Source of the DNA: Closterium sp. Naga37s-1
Lineage: Eukaryota > Streptophyta > Zygnematophyceae > Desmidiales > Closteriaceae
Direction: 5' to 3'
Length of the DNA stretch: 64,000 bases
Assembly (NCBI GenBank): GCA_947471745.1
Contig: CANJKZ010000777.1
Location: 1,674,501-1,738,500, forward strand
Part shown: positions 43,190-54,495 of the stretch, one piece after another
Position numbering within the stretch: position 1 is the stretch's first letter
Layout: each line of letters starts with the position of its first letter
The notes under the pieces: model-generated
Database searches by the model: none
What the model was told of the DNA's origin: nothing
Seen by the model: only the letters and a program-made list of their open reading frames with translations
Program-made: the position numbers and the translations under genes

Positions 43190-43905
43190 GAGCCAGAACC
43201 GTCGTGACAGGTCCCTCATGGATGGACCACCAGCTGCAGAAGAAAGTACCGTTCCTGCTGCTGCTCCTGCTGCTGCTTCTCCAGCTGCTCCTGCTGCTGC
43301 TCTTGCTGCTGCCACCCTTATTGCTCATGCTGGTGCAACTCGTGCTCCTGCTGTTGTGACTGCCCCTCATGCTACTGCTGCAGGTCCAACTCATGCCACT
43401 TCTCCTGCTGCGGCTCGTGCAATTAGCGCGAATGCTGCTGGTGTAGCAACACGTGCCACTGCTCCTGCTGCAACTTGTGCCACTGCTGCAAATCGTGGTA
43501 CTGCAGTTGCTGCTGCACGTGCTGCTGCAGCCCGTGCAAATCGTGTTGCTGCTGCTGCGCATGCTCCTTCATTTCGTGCAACTCGTGTCCCAACTCATGC
43601 TGCTGTTGCTGCTGGAACTAGTGCTGCTGCTGCCCATGTAACTCCTGCTACGGTGGTTGCTGCTGCTCGTGCTACTGCTGCCCGTGCGAATCGTGCGGCT
43701 GCTGCTGCTGCCCGCGCTCCTGCTTCCCGTGCAAATCGTGGTGGTGCTGCTGCTGTTGCAGCAACTCGCGCTACTGTTGAAGGTGAAACTCCTGCTGCTG
43801 CCACATGTGCAATTGATTCCCCTTCCGGCAATCATACTATAGCTCCCTGTGCCCAGCAAGGGATGAGCATGCTGCTGCTTTGAGCACTTAGCGACATGCA
43901 TCATC
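43190..43905 (+). repeat. Triplet-rich Ala/Arg/Thr-coding repeat, copy 1
   Basis: Starts at GGAGCCAGAACCGTC after a long T run and continues as compound GCTGCTGCTCGTGCAACT-type repeats. The open plus-strand frame reads WSQNRRDRSLMDGPPAAEE, then Ala/Arg/Thr repeats such as AARATAARANRAAAAA, ending IDSPSGNHTIAP. A second copy at 60905-61640 has the same beginning, body and end (ATCATACTATAGCTCCCTG versus ATCGTACTATAGCTCCCTG). Element F is inserted at its right edge. It could be a real repetitive protein exon or a noncoding duplication; no ATG or splice site decides. Confidence 0.6.
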
Positions 43906-44052
43906 TGTCAAACTATATATGTGTTAGTTCTGTGTAGGCTATAGTGGGGTAGCTCATATGGGGTACAACCCAAAGTTAGGGTTAGTACTTGTACCCACAT
44001 TTCATTCAATGCAATCATTCCTGCTTGCTATCTTGACATGGTATCAGAGCAG
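43906..44052 (+). repeat. 5' LTR and primer site of copia F
   Basis: LTR 43906-44038 (133 bp; TGTCAAACTATATATG... to ...CTTGACA), closely matching the element B LTR. Primer site TGGTATCAGAGCAG at 44039-44052 is a perfect initiator-Met match. Confidence 0.9.
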
Positions 44053-44114
44053 TAGGTCCGTAGGACCGTTTTTTTTTTTGGGCCCACCATACTTAGCTTC
44101 TGACTGTAGTTACC

Positions 44115-44815
44115 GCGTTACCCCACTACCTTGCGGCGCGCTGCCTTGCGCACGCCCTGCCCTGCGCCAGCGCCCTGCCCTGCGCCGGCGCCCTGCCCTG
44201 CGCCGGCGCCCTGCCCTGCGCCAGCGCCCTGCCCTGCGCCAGCGCCCTGCCCTGCGCCGGCTCCCTGCCCTGCGCCAGCGCCCTGCCCTGCGCCAGCGCC
44301 CTGCCCTGCGCCGGCGCCCTGCCCTGCGCCCTGCCCTGCGAAAGCGCCCTGCCCTGCGCCGGCGCCCTGCCCTGCGCCAGCGCCCTGCCCTGCGCCAGTG
44401 CCCTGCCCTGCGCCAGCGCCCTGCCCTGCGCCAGCGCCCTACCCTGCGCCAGCGCCCTGCCCTGCGCCAGCGCCCTGCCCTGCGCCTGTGCCCTGCCCTA
44501 CGCACGCGCTGCTGCCTTGCGCGTCGCGCCCTACGGCAGTCCGCGCGTCGCGCGCTGCTGCCCCGCGCGTCACGCCCTACGACAGCCCACGAGTTGCGCG
44601 CTGCTGCCCCACGCGTCGCGCTCTGCTGCAGCCCGCGCGTCGCGCCTTAAGGCAGCCCGTCGCGTCGCGCTCTGCTGCCCCTCCCGTCACGCACTGCTGC
44701 AGCCTGCGCCAGCGCCCTGCCCTGCGCGCGATAGCGCCCTGCCCTGTGCCAGCGCCCTGCCCTGCGCCCGCGCCCTGCCCTGCGCCAGCGCCCTGCCCTG
44801 CGCCAGCGCCCTGCT
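44115..44815. repeat. 18-bp minisatellite in the leader of copia F
   Basis: About 25 or more copies of GCGCCCTGCCCTGCGCCA-type units (18 bp, read CPAPAP on the plus strand), clearest at 44160-44510, with a looser GCGCGTCGCGC-rich stretch at 44510-44700 and more copies to 44815. Confidence 0.9.
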
Positions 44816-45169
44816 AAACCATAAATAAAAATAAAATAATAATAATGATTCAAAAAAATAAGGGCCCTAGGCGCTTTTGCCCTAGGAGCTACTGCCTGCT
44901 GCTGCCTGCTACTGCCCTGCTCTGGCCGCGCGCCGCCCTACTCTGGCTGCACGCCGCCCTGCTCTGGCCGCGCGCCGCCCTGCTGCTCTTACTGCTGCTG
45001 CTGCTACTCGTGCTACTGCCTTCACGCCGTACTGCCCTAGAGGTCACGCTCCTCCTAGCTTGCCCGCCATGTCTTCACTTTGTCGTACCAGTGGGAGTGG
45101 TGACGGCGGTGGTGGCAGCAGTGGGAGTGGTGGGGGCCGTACTAGCAGTCACTGTGACGCTGTTTGGTG

Positions 45170-47040
45170 CGGAGTGTCTGGCGGTGGCCAGATGCAGGCG
45201 TCCGACCCTTACGCCCCGGCAGCTTCGTGAGTGGCTTTACCAGCGTGGGCCGTCTCCGAGTCCGGGTCGCTGCCCGTACGTCATTCGCACAGGTCGTCGA
45301 GCTGGTGAGACCTGTGGGACACCTGGTCACGCACAGTCCCGCTGCTTCGCCTATTTGACTGACGCCTGGCGCACAGAGTTTGGCGACGAGGCTGAGACCC
45401 CCCCCTGGCTTGAGCTGCTTAGGTCGGGCGTTGCTGTATTTGCTTTAGACTATGAAGCCATCCTTACTGCCAGGTCTGCTTTGCCTGGTGGTGCTGAGAG
45501 TGACTGTCACCCGTATGTGCAGTACAACCCCGGTATAGAGGTTGCTGCTCTAGGTGCTAGTGAGGCTGCTACCTTAGGTGCTAGCGAGTCTGCTTCCTCA
45601 GGTACTGCGCCTGCTGAGTCCTTGCACACCTTCACGCTAGACTCAGGTGCTTCCCGCTGCTTCTTCCGTGACAGAACTGCACTCACACCACTCCCTGCAC
45701 CTGTTGCAGTCTCTCTAGCTGACCCCTCAGGGGGCCCAGTTCTTGCACAGTCCACCATTGTGCTTCCGTGCCCGGCGGTTCCGTCTGGCTCACTGACAGG
45801 CTTCCACCTCCCCTCGTTCTCTACGAACTTGGTGAGCAACGCAGTTCTCTAAGACCAGTGGGTTGACACCTTTGCCCCTAGAGGACAGCGTGTGGCGATC
45901 TGTACGTGCTCCCGGACCGGCCGCCACCTGGCCACGTTTACCCGTTTGCCAGGGTCGAGTCTTTACACACTGACGACTTCGCCTCCTCAGGTAGCTGCTA
46001 CTGCTCAGGTTTCTGCGTCAGGTCAGGAAGCCTCCCCTTGTGAGTGTCGCTCCCTGTCGCACCAAACTCTTCTCTGGCACCACCGCCTGGGTCACCCCTC
46101 CTTGCACGTCTCCGTGGCATGCACCGTCGCCTCCTTATGTCTGGTCTTCCCAGGTCTCTCCCTCCCCTCCCTGCCTCGCCTGCGCCGCCCTACCTTCCTT
46201 GCGTCGAGGGGCGGCAACGCGCCGCTCCTCACTCCTCCTCGTTTCCCCCGACAGAGGCTCCTCTACAGACCCTCCACCTGGACGTGTGGGGCCCAGCCCG
46301 CGTTCGTGGACAGGGCGGTGAGCGGTACTTTCTGCTGGTTGTCGACGACTACTCGCGGTACACCACGGTCTTCCCCTTGCGCACCAAGGGTGAGGTCCCT
46401 GATGTCCTGATCCCTTAGATCCGAGCAGTTTGTCTCCGGCTCCGCCGCAGGTTCCGCCAGGACCTTCCTGTCCTGCGTCTGCACTCTGTCAGAGGTGGTG
46501 AGTTCACCTCCGACCTTTTGCGGGCCTTCTGTCAGGGGGAGGGCATCGAGCAGTCGTTCACGCTTCCGGGCTCACCACAGCAAAATGGGGTTGCTGAGCG
46601 CCGCATTGGCTTAGTCATGGAGATCGCTCGTACCTCCTTGATTCATGCGGCGGCTCCCCATTTTCTGTGGCCGTTTGCGGTCTGGTACGTCGCGCAGCAG
46701 CTCAACCTCTGGCCCCGTGTCTCCTTGCCGGAGACCTCGCCCACACTGCGTTGGACGGGGGAGGTTGGCGATGCGTCGCGTTTCCGGGTCTGGGGTCCTC
46801 GCGCCCTTGTCTGCGATACGTCCGCGGACAAGATCTCCCGCAACATTCCCTGCGTCTTCCTCGGCTTTGTCCCTGACGCGCCTGGCTGGCAGTTTGACCA
46901 CCCCACCTCACGTCGTGTCTTCCCCTCTCAGGACGTCACCTTTGACGAGTCGGTTCCTTTCTACCGTCTCTTCCCCTACCGCACTGCCCCTCTCCCTCCC
47001 CGCCGCTTTTCCTCGCTCCAGGTCCCCCTCCGATAGACCC
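45170..47040 (+). pseudogene. Zinc module, protease and integrase region of copia F
   Basis: LTPRQLREWLYQRG near 45210. The zinc-knuckle-like module has CPYVIRTG, then CGTPGHAQSRCF (about 45270-45350). Protease FTLDSGASRCFFRD near 45640. Then GAG-pre-integrase, followed by the integrase core with LDVWGP, VVDDYSRYTTVFP, GSPQQNGVAERRIG (about 46280-46600) and C-terminal PCVFLGFVPDAPGWQF (about 46850). Fossil; motifs are well preserved. Confidence 0.87.
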
Positions 47041-47099
47041 CGTCCCCCCTCAGGGTCCTGCTCCTTCAGGTGTGTCTCAGGTAGACCCGCCCCCCTTGG

Positions 47100-48520
47100 C
47101 TGAGCCTATAGAGGTCACTAGCGACTCAGGTGCTGCTGCGGGAGGTGCTGTTGGGAGTGCTGCTTCTGGGGTTGCTGAGCCTGCGCGTGAGGTGCTGGGG
47201 AGTGCGGAGCCTGGGGGTGCTGAGCCTGCGGCTGCGGAGTCTGGGGGTGCTGCGCCCGTCCGTGAGGTGCCGGGGGCTGCGGAGCCTGGGGGTGCGGAGT
47301 CTGCTGGCGTTCCTCTTGGTCTCGTTTCACGATGCGGGCCTGTCTCACCACAGCAGGCACGAGAGTGGCTTGCGTGGCGTACCCGCCAGAGGAGTCGGGC
47401 TGCTGGAGCTGCTTGTCGTGGAGGCGCTAGGGGTGCTGGTGTCTCTGGTTCTGGAGGTGCTCGTACTGGAGGTACTGGAGCTCCCGGGACTAGTGCTGCT
47501 CCTGGAGCTGGAGGTGTCGGTTCTTGGGGTGCTGCTGCTGGAGGTACTGGGGCTGGAGGCCCTGGAGCTGGTCCTGTCGACCCTGGAGTTGGAGACCTTG
47601 GAGCTGGAGGTGCCGGTTCTGGGGGTGCTGCTGCTGGAGGTACTGGGGCTGGAGGCCCTGGAGCTAGTGCTGTTGACCCTGGAGCTGGGGGTGCTGAGTC
47701 TGCTGGCGTTCCTCTGGGTCTCATTTCACGACGCGGGCCTGTCTCACAACAGCAGGCCCGAGAGTGGCTTGCGCCGCGTACCCGCCTGAGGAGTCGTGCT
47801 GCTGGAGCTGCTTGTCATGGAGGCGTTGGGAGTGCTGGTGTCTCTAGTCCTGGAGGTGCTCGTACTGGAGGTACTGGAGCTGCCGGGACTGGTACTGCTC
47901 CTGGAGCTGGAAGTGTCGGCTCTGGGGGTGCTGCTGCTGGAGGTACTGGGGCTGGGGGCCCTGGAGCTGGTGCTGTCGACCATGGCGTTGGAGACCCTCG
48001 AGTTGGAGGTGCTGGTTCTGGGGGTGCCGCTGCTGGGGGTACTGGGGCTGGAGGCTCTGGAGCTGGTGCTGTCGACCCTGGCGTTGGAGACCCTGGAGCT
48101 GGAGGTGCCGGTTCTGGGGGTGCTGCTGCTGGAGGCCCTGGCACTGGTCCTGTCGACCCTGGAGTTGGGGACCTTGAGGCTAGAGGTGCCGGTTCTGGGG
48201 GTGCTGCTACTGGTGGCACTGGAGCTGGGGGTTTTGGAGCTGCTGGAGGCGTTGGAGGTGGAGGTACTGCTGCTGGAGTCACTAGAGCTGGAGGTGCTGC
48301 TGCTAGAGGCGCTGGAGCTGGAGGTTCTGGAGCTGGTGGAGGCGCTGGAGCCGGAGGTGCTGCTGCTGGAGGTTCTGGAGCTGCTGGAGGTGCTAAAGCT
48401 GGAGGTGCTACTGCTGGAGTAACTGGAGCTGGAGGTGCTGCTGCTGGAGGCGCTGGAGCTGGAGGTTCTGGAGCTGTTGGAGGCGCTAGAGCTATTGGTT
48501 CTGGTGGCACTGCACCGTCG
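47100..48520 (+). repeat. Gly/Ala/Glu tandem spacer of copia F
   Basis: The longest such spacer in the window (about 1.4 kb). A GGAEP-type array leads in; a block with PVSPQQAREWLAWRTRQRS (about 47340) is repeated as PVSQQQAREWLAPRTRLRS (about 47735), so a unit of about 400 bp is duplicated. Gly/Ala repeats ([17 protein letters not shown] type) fill the rest. Confidence 0.85.
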
Positions 48521-48879
48521 CGACTGATTTTCGCTCCGCCGTCACCGTCGTCTCTGCCACCGCCTGACTCCGTGCTTCGCCAGGTTCTTAGCCTCCCGTC
48601 TTCTACTGGCCTCCCGTTACAGCCCGGCGCACCACTGCTTGCTCCTTCTCCTTACACTGAGCAGACAGACTCGCTTACAGAGCGTCGTGAGCCTGCGTCT
48701 CGTCCTGCCTCGCCTGTTCGCGTGCGTCACACTAGTCGTCGTGTTCCTCGTGAGCGTCCGCCTCATGTCCCTGACACGCACGCTATGGCCCTTCATCCTT
48801 CCTCTGTTCCACAGCGTGTTCCCCTACCGTCTCCTCCTGCGTCTTCTCTGCTTGACGTTCAGGACCCTGAGTCTGACCT

Positions 48880-50702
48880 GGTTCGTGCTGCTCACCGTAC
48901 TGTAACGCGTCTACTCGCCACTCTTGTCACTAACCCGTCGTTTGAGTCTGCTGCTGCGTCTGCCTTAGTCTCTGAGCTTGTTGACTTTGCTGCTTCCTGT
49001 CTTCTAGACTATGCTGCTAGTCTTGTTGCTGAGTCTAAGTCTGTTTGTCCTCCGTCCGTCGGGGGTGAGTGTGCTCTTGGCATGGACGTCCTTGAGGACA
49101 GGCAGGAGGACTTTGAGTGTCTTGCAGCCGCTGCACCTCATCTCGTGGCCATGCTGCTTGCCCCTGATGGAGACCCGAATGCACAAGACATCCCGACTCC
49201 GGCTGAGGCGATCGCGGGTCCCTACTCCTCTCAGTGGCAGGCAGCCATGGACGCAGAGATGGCATCCTGGAAGTCCACAGGCACTTACGGCGATGAGGTT
49301 CCCCCTCCTGGGGCGAACATCGTCAATGACATGTGGATTTCAGGGTGAAGCGGCCGTTGGGTTCTCCGCCTGTCTTCAAGGCTCGTTACGTTGCACGAGG
49401 CTTCAGTCAGCCACAGGGAGTTTACTTCTTCCAGACCTTCTCCCCCACCCCGAAGATGACCACTCTTCGGGTGCTGCTGCACGTTGCCGCTCAGCGTGAC
49501 TACGAGCTTCACTCTCTGAACTTCAGCACAGCGTTCTTACAGGGCAGTCTGCAGCGCCCACCTGGCTTCATTGGGTCGTTCCCTCCTGGTACCCAGTGGA
49601 GCCTCCGTCGGCCAGTCTACGGTCTCCGTCAGGTGCCTCGTGAGTGGCACGACACACTGAGGACGACACTTGCCTTGGGTGGCTCTTGGGTTTGTCCCTT
49701 CCACTGCTGACCCGTCGCTGTTTCTACGCACCGACACTTCACTTCCGCCGTTCTACATCCTCGTGTACGTCGACGACTTGGTCTTTGCCACTACTAACAC
49801 TGAGGCTCTCGCCCTTGTGAAGTCGGAGTTGCAGAAGAGACACACGTGCACAGACCTGGGTGAGCTGCGCAGTTACCTTGGCCTGCAGATCACCCGGGAC
49901 AGAGCACGCCGCACCATCACCCTGACTTAGTCACACATGGTGCGGCAGGTCCTTCAGCGCTTCCGCTTCACTTGGTCCTCGCCACAGTCCACTCCTCTGG
50001 CTACAGGTCACTCGCTCTCAGCTCCACCTTCGAACGAGTCCGTAGAGCCGAGTGGCCCGTATCCAGAGCTTGTGGGCTGCCTCATGTACATGATGACCTG
50101 CACTCGTCCTAACCTTGCGTACCCTCTTGGCCTTCTGCCACGCTACGTGGCTCGTGGTAGGCACCAAAAGGTGCACATGGATGCTGCGAAGAGGGTACTG
50201 CGCTACTTGTGCAGTACATTGGGCATGGAGCTTGTGCTTGGAGGGCGGAGCTCAGTTGTCCTCACTGGGCACTCAGACGCTTCTTGGGTTGACGACCTGG
50301 CTACGCAGCGGTCGTCACAGGGTTACACGTTTAGCCTTGGCTCTGGCTCTGTTTCTTGGCGGTCTACACGCTCGTCTTTTGTTCCCAGCTCCAGTTGTGA
50401 GGCTGAGATCTACGCCACAGCCATGGCTGCACAGGAGTTACGCTGGCTCACCTACCTGTTGACCGACTTGGGAGAGCGACCTCGTTCTCCTCCAGTTCTG
50501 TACGTAGACAACAAGGCCGCCATTGCCTTGTGCCAGGAGCACAGACTGGAGCACAGAACGAAGCACATCGCTCTGCGTTACTTCTTGGCTCAAGAGTTGC
50601 AGCAGCGTGGTCAGCTTCGTCTTGCTCACGTGGCCACTCGGGCCAACACTGCTGATATATTCACCAAGGCACTTCCGTCTGGTGATCATCAGCGCTTCTG
50701 TA
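48880..50702 (+). pseudogene. RT and RNase H region of copia F
   Basis: The RT begins after a conserved region with SSQWQAAMDAEMASWKSTG (about 49230). It has VFKARYVARGFSQ, FSTAFLQGSL, the catalytic YVDDLVFATTN (about 49770) and GLQITRDRARRTITL, then MVRQVLQRFRFTWSSPQSTP. RNase H: HSDASWVDD, GYTFSLGSGSVSW, SCEAEIYA, VDNKAAIAL, HRLEHRTKHIALRYFLA. Fossil. Confidence 0.87.
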
Positions 50703-52500
50703 CTAGCAGCTCCTGCGGAGAGGGTAGCTCCCGCCGGGACGAAGCACCCGAAGGACCTCCAGGCCCAGCACCGCCAGACTCCACACGAGCAGGCCTAGCA
50801 CCCTCAGGCTCCGCACCCCCAGACTCAGCAACCCCAGGCTCAGCACCCCCAGAATCCGCACCCCCAGACCCAGCACCCCCAGGCTCCGCACGCTCAGGCT
50901 CAGCACCCCCGGACCCGGCACCCGCAGGCTCAGCACCCCTAGCAGCACCAGAGTCAACAGCTACCTCGACAGGCTCGACTGCGTCTACCTGAGGGGGCAG
51001 GACCCTGAGGGAGGAGGGGGTCTACCGAGGGGGGACCTCGCGCGAGGAAGAGCGGCGGGGGGGGGAGGGGGGCAGCGCGGTAGGGGAAGAGACGGTAGTA
51101 CGGAACCGACTCGTCAAACGTGACGTCCTGGGAGGACAGAACACGGTGCGAGGTGGGGTGGTAAAACTGCCAATCAGGCGCGTCAGGGGGGAAGCCAAGG
51201 AAGACGCAGGGAACAGTACGGGAGGACAGCTTGTCCGCAGACAAGTCGCGGACGAAAGCTCGAGAACCCCAGACACGGAACGCAGACGCATCGCCAACCT
51301 TCCCCGTCCACCGCAGAGTAGGGGAGGTCTCCGGCACGGAGACTCGGGGCTGAAGGTTGATCTGATGCGCCGCGTACTGAACCGCGAACGGCCATAGAAA
51401 ATGGGGAGCAGCCGCATGGATCATGGACGTACGAGCGACGTCCATGACCATGCCAATGCGGCGCTCAGCAATCCCATTTTGCTGTGGAGTGGCCGGAAGC
51501 GTGAACGTCTGGCGGATGCTTTCCGCACGACAGAAGGCTCGCAGAAGGTCGGAGGAAAACTCTCCACCCCTGTCGGAGTGCAGACGCAGAACAGGAAAGT
51601 CCGAGCCGAAACTCTCTCTGAGATGGAGACGGGCAGTGCGGATCCAGTCGATCAACACCTCAGTGACCTCACCCTTGCGGCGCAAGGGGAAGACTGTGGT
51701 GTAACGCGAGTATTCGTCAACCACCAGCAGGAAGTAACGCTCGTGACCCTGTCCACGGACGCGGGCTGGGCCCCACACGTTTATGTGGAGAGTCTGCAGT
51801 GGATCCTCTGTCGGAGGAAACTCGGAGGAGTGAGGAGCGGCGCGCTGCAGCCCCTCGACGCAGGGAACGCAGGTAGGGGCAGGCCCCGGGGGAAGGGGAG
51901 GGAGGGACCGGGGGAGACCAGAGACAAGGACACGGGAGGCCATGCCTCGGAGACGAGGCAGGGAGGGGTGACCAAGGCGGTGGTGGCAGAGGAGAGTCTG
52001 GTGAGACAGGAGATGACACGAGCAGGGGGCAGACTCAAGACCAGACCTGGACGCTGCAGCAAACACCTGACCCGACGCAGCTACCTGGCTAGACGCAGGA
52101 ACTGGAGGAGACTCGGTAGTCAGTGTGTACAGGCTCGACCCCGGCTGACGGGTAAACGTGGCCAAGTGTCGGCCCGTCCGAGCACACGTGCAGTGGGTCA
52201 CTCGCTGACTCGCAGGAGTGAACTGGTCAACCCCCCCATCCTGTAGGTCAGCACCACTCACCAAGTTCGTAGAGAACGAGGGGAGGTAAAGACCTGACAG
52301 GGAGCCAGAAGGGGCCGCCGGACACGGTGGGACAGTGGAGTAGTGGGCAAGGACAGGACCCCCAGAGGGGTCTGCCAGGGAGACTGCAACCGGCCGACTA
52401 AGCGGCGTGAGTGTGGTGCGGTCTCAAAAGAAGGAGCGGGAGGCCCCTGGGTCAAGAGTGAAGGTGTGTAAGACCGCAGCAGGCGTAGCACCAGAGAGAG
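50703..52500 (-). pseudogene. Protease, integrase and spacer start of copia E
   Basis: Protease motif FTLDPGASRSFF near 52440. GAG-pre-integrase HHRLGHPSLPRLRG near 51970, a CVPC pair near 51870, and the integrase core with HINVWGP, VVDEYSRYTTVFP, HSDRGGEF and ATPQQNGIAERRIG (about 51790-51460). PCVFLGFPPDAPDWQFYHPT lies near 51190. The first units of a GGAEP-like spacer fill 50740-50990. Fossil. Confidence 0.85.
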
Positions 52501-52799
52501 CAGACGCACCAGCACCTGGAGCAGTAGACTTTCTAGCGCCTAGAGCAGCAGCCTCACCGACACCTTGAGCAGGAGACGCACGAGCACCTAGAGCAGCAGC
52601 CTCACCAGTACCTAGAGCAGCAGACTGGATACCGGGGTCAGGCGGCACACACAGGTAACAGGCACCCTCAGCACTAGCAGGCAATGCATACATGGCAGTG
52701 AGGATAGCATCATAGTCAAGAGCATAGATATCTACCCTCTGCCCAAGCAGCTCCACCCAGTCGGGGAGCTCAGCCGCGTCGCCAAACTCTGTACGCCAG

Positions 52800-53120
52800 G
52801 CGTCGCTCAGACGGGCGAAGCAGTGGGACTCTGTGTGACCAAACGTCCCGCAAGGCTGACCATTCTGAGCACCAGTGCGAATGACGTACGGGCAGCGAGC
52901 AGTTCTTCGTGACCCTCCACGCTGAGCGTACCACTCACGAAGCTGCTGGGGCGAAAGGACCGCGTGCGGACGACGCTGCAGCTGCACCTGGCCACTACAA
53001 GAAGCTCCCGAACTACTCACTCCAGGACGACTCCCACTACGGCCACCCCGACAACCCCAACTAGCGTACCACTCACGAAGCTGCTGGGGCGTGAGGGACT
53101 CACGCGGACGTCGCTGGAGC
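52800..53120 (-). pseudogene. QQLREW motifs and zinc module of copia E
   Basis: On the minus strand LTPQQLREWYASWG (about 53085) and LSPQQLREWYAQRGG (about 52945) precede a zinc-knuckle-like module, CPYVIRTG then CGTFGHTESHCF (about 52890-52810). The spacing C-X13-C-X4-H-X4-C is the same as in A and F. Confidence 0.75.
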
Positions 53121-53129
53121 TGCATCTGG

Positions 53130-54440
53130 CCACCGCCAGGAGCAGCAGTAGCAGTAGTAGCCGCAGTAGCAGCAGTAGCAGCAGTAGCAGCAGTAGCCGC
53201 AGTAGCAGCAGTAGCAGCAGTAGCAGTAGTAGCAGTAGTAGCCGCAGTAGCAGCAGTAGCAGCAGTAGCAGTAGTAAGGGCAGTAGCAGCAGGAGCAGCA
53301 GTAACAGCAGTACGGGCAGGGTAGTGCTCACCAGTGGCGAGAAGGGCAGGCGTACGACGGCGGCAACGGCGAGGCCGCTACCACTGCAGGGCGAGGGCTC
53401 CGCGGTAGCTGCGGAAGGGCGGGGCCGCGACCGCGGCAGGGAGCTCCGCGGCAGCTGCTGCAGGGCGGGGCCGGGCCGCGACGGCCGCTGCTGCAGGGCG
53501 GAGCAGGGCAGCAACGGCAGCTGCTGCAGGGCGGGGCAGGGCCGCGACGGCAGCTGCTGCAGGGCGGGGCAGGGCCGCGACGTCAGCTGCTGCAGGGCGG
53601 GGCAGGGGCGGCTGCTCCAGGGGCCAGGGGCGGCTGCTGCAGTGGCGGCTGCTCCAGGGGCCAGGGGCGGCTGCTGCAGTGGCGGCTGCTCCAGGGGCCA
53701 GGGGCGGCTGCTGCAGGGGCGGCTGCTCCAGGGGCCAGGGGCGGCTGCTGCAGGGGCGGCTGCTCCAGGGGCCAGGGGCGGCTGCTGCAGTGGCGGCTGC
53801 TCCAGGGGCCAGGGCAGGGCGCCGCGGCGGGCAGGGGCGACGCCGCGCGGGTCCCGCAGGGGCGTCGCGACGAGCAAGGGGCGACGCCCGAGTCCCGTAG
53901 GGGCGTCGCGACGCGCAGGAGCCGCGACTCGCGGGTCCCGCAGGGGCGTCGCGACGAGGCGGGGGCGACGCGCGGGTCCCGCAGGGGCGTCGCGACGAGG
54001 CAGGGGCGACACCCGGGTGGCGACGGGGCGGGGCCGCGACTGGCGACGGGGCGGGGCCGCTACGGGCAACGGGGCGGGGCCGCAAAGGGGCCGCGAAGGG
54101 ACCGCTAAGGGGCCGCGAAGGGGAGGGGGGTGGGCGCTAAGGGGCCGCGAAGGGGCCGCTAAGGGGCCGCGAAGGGGCCGCGAAGGGGCCGCTAAGGGAC
54201 CGCAAAGGGGCCGCTAAGGGGCCGCAAAGGGGCCGCTAAGGGGCCGCGAAGGGGCCGCGAAGGGGCCGCGAAGGGGCCGCTAAGAGGCCACGAAGGGGCC
54301 GCGAAGGGGCCGCATAGGGGCCGCGAAGGGGCCGCAAAGGGGGGGGCCGCGACGGGCCTCAGGAGCAGGGCAGGCCGCTAAGGGGCCGCGAAAGGGTAGG
54401 GTAGGGCAGAGCGCGAAGCGCGCTTCGGGCAGGTTAGGAA
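53130..54440. repeat. GC-rich leader repeats of copia E
   Basis: Triplet AGCAGTAGCAGT repeats (53140-53280), GGCAGCTGCTGCAGGGCGGG-type units (53440-53610), a ~39-bp CCAGGGGCGGCTGCTGCAG unit (53600-53815), then GGGGCCGCGAAGGGGCCGC-type repeats (54080-54350). The types match the two leader arrays of element A in mirror order. Confidence 0.85.
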
Positions 54441-54495
54441 AAAAAAAAAAAAAAAAAGTGGTGGGCCCTTAGGAAGAAACGGTCCCGCTAGGGAA

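Larger units (their letters stand above)
43906..50702 (+). mobile_element. Ty1/copia LTR element F, partial (5' LTR to RNase H)
   Basis: Plus strand. It retains the 5' LTR, primer site, leader repeats, zinc module, protease, integrase, Gly/Ala spacer, RT and RNase H. No 3' LTR is present; its sequence meets element E, which runs the other way. Its LTR belongs to the same subfamily as element B. Broken; several breaks. No partner LTR exists for dating. Confidence 0.85.

Noticed and set aside
43079-43562. Minus-strand Ser/Thr/Cys-rich frames across triplet repeat copy 1 (similar frames at 60791-61417 over copy 2)
   Set aside because: Shadow frames of triplet repeats. Only the plus-strand frame keeps the shared WSQNR start, and even that is uncertain.
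44110-44820. Cys/Pro/Ala repeat frames and Arg/Gly repeat frames at the start of copia F
   Set aside because: They follow from an 18-bp minisatellite (a multiple of three), so open frames are expected on both strands.
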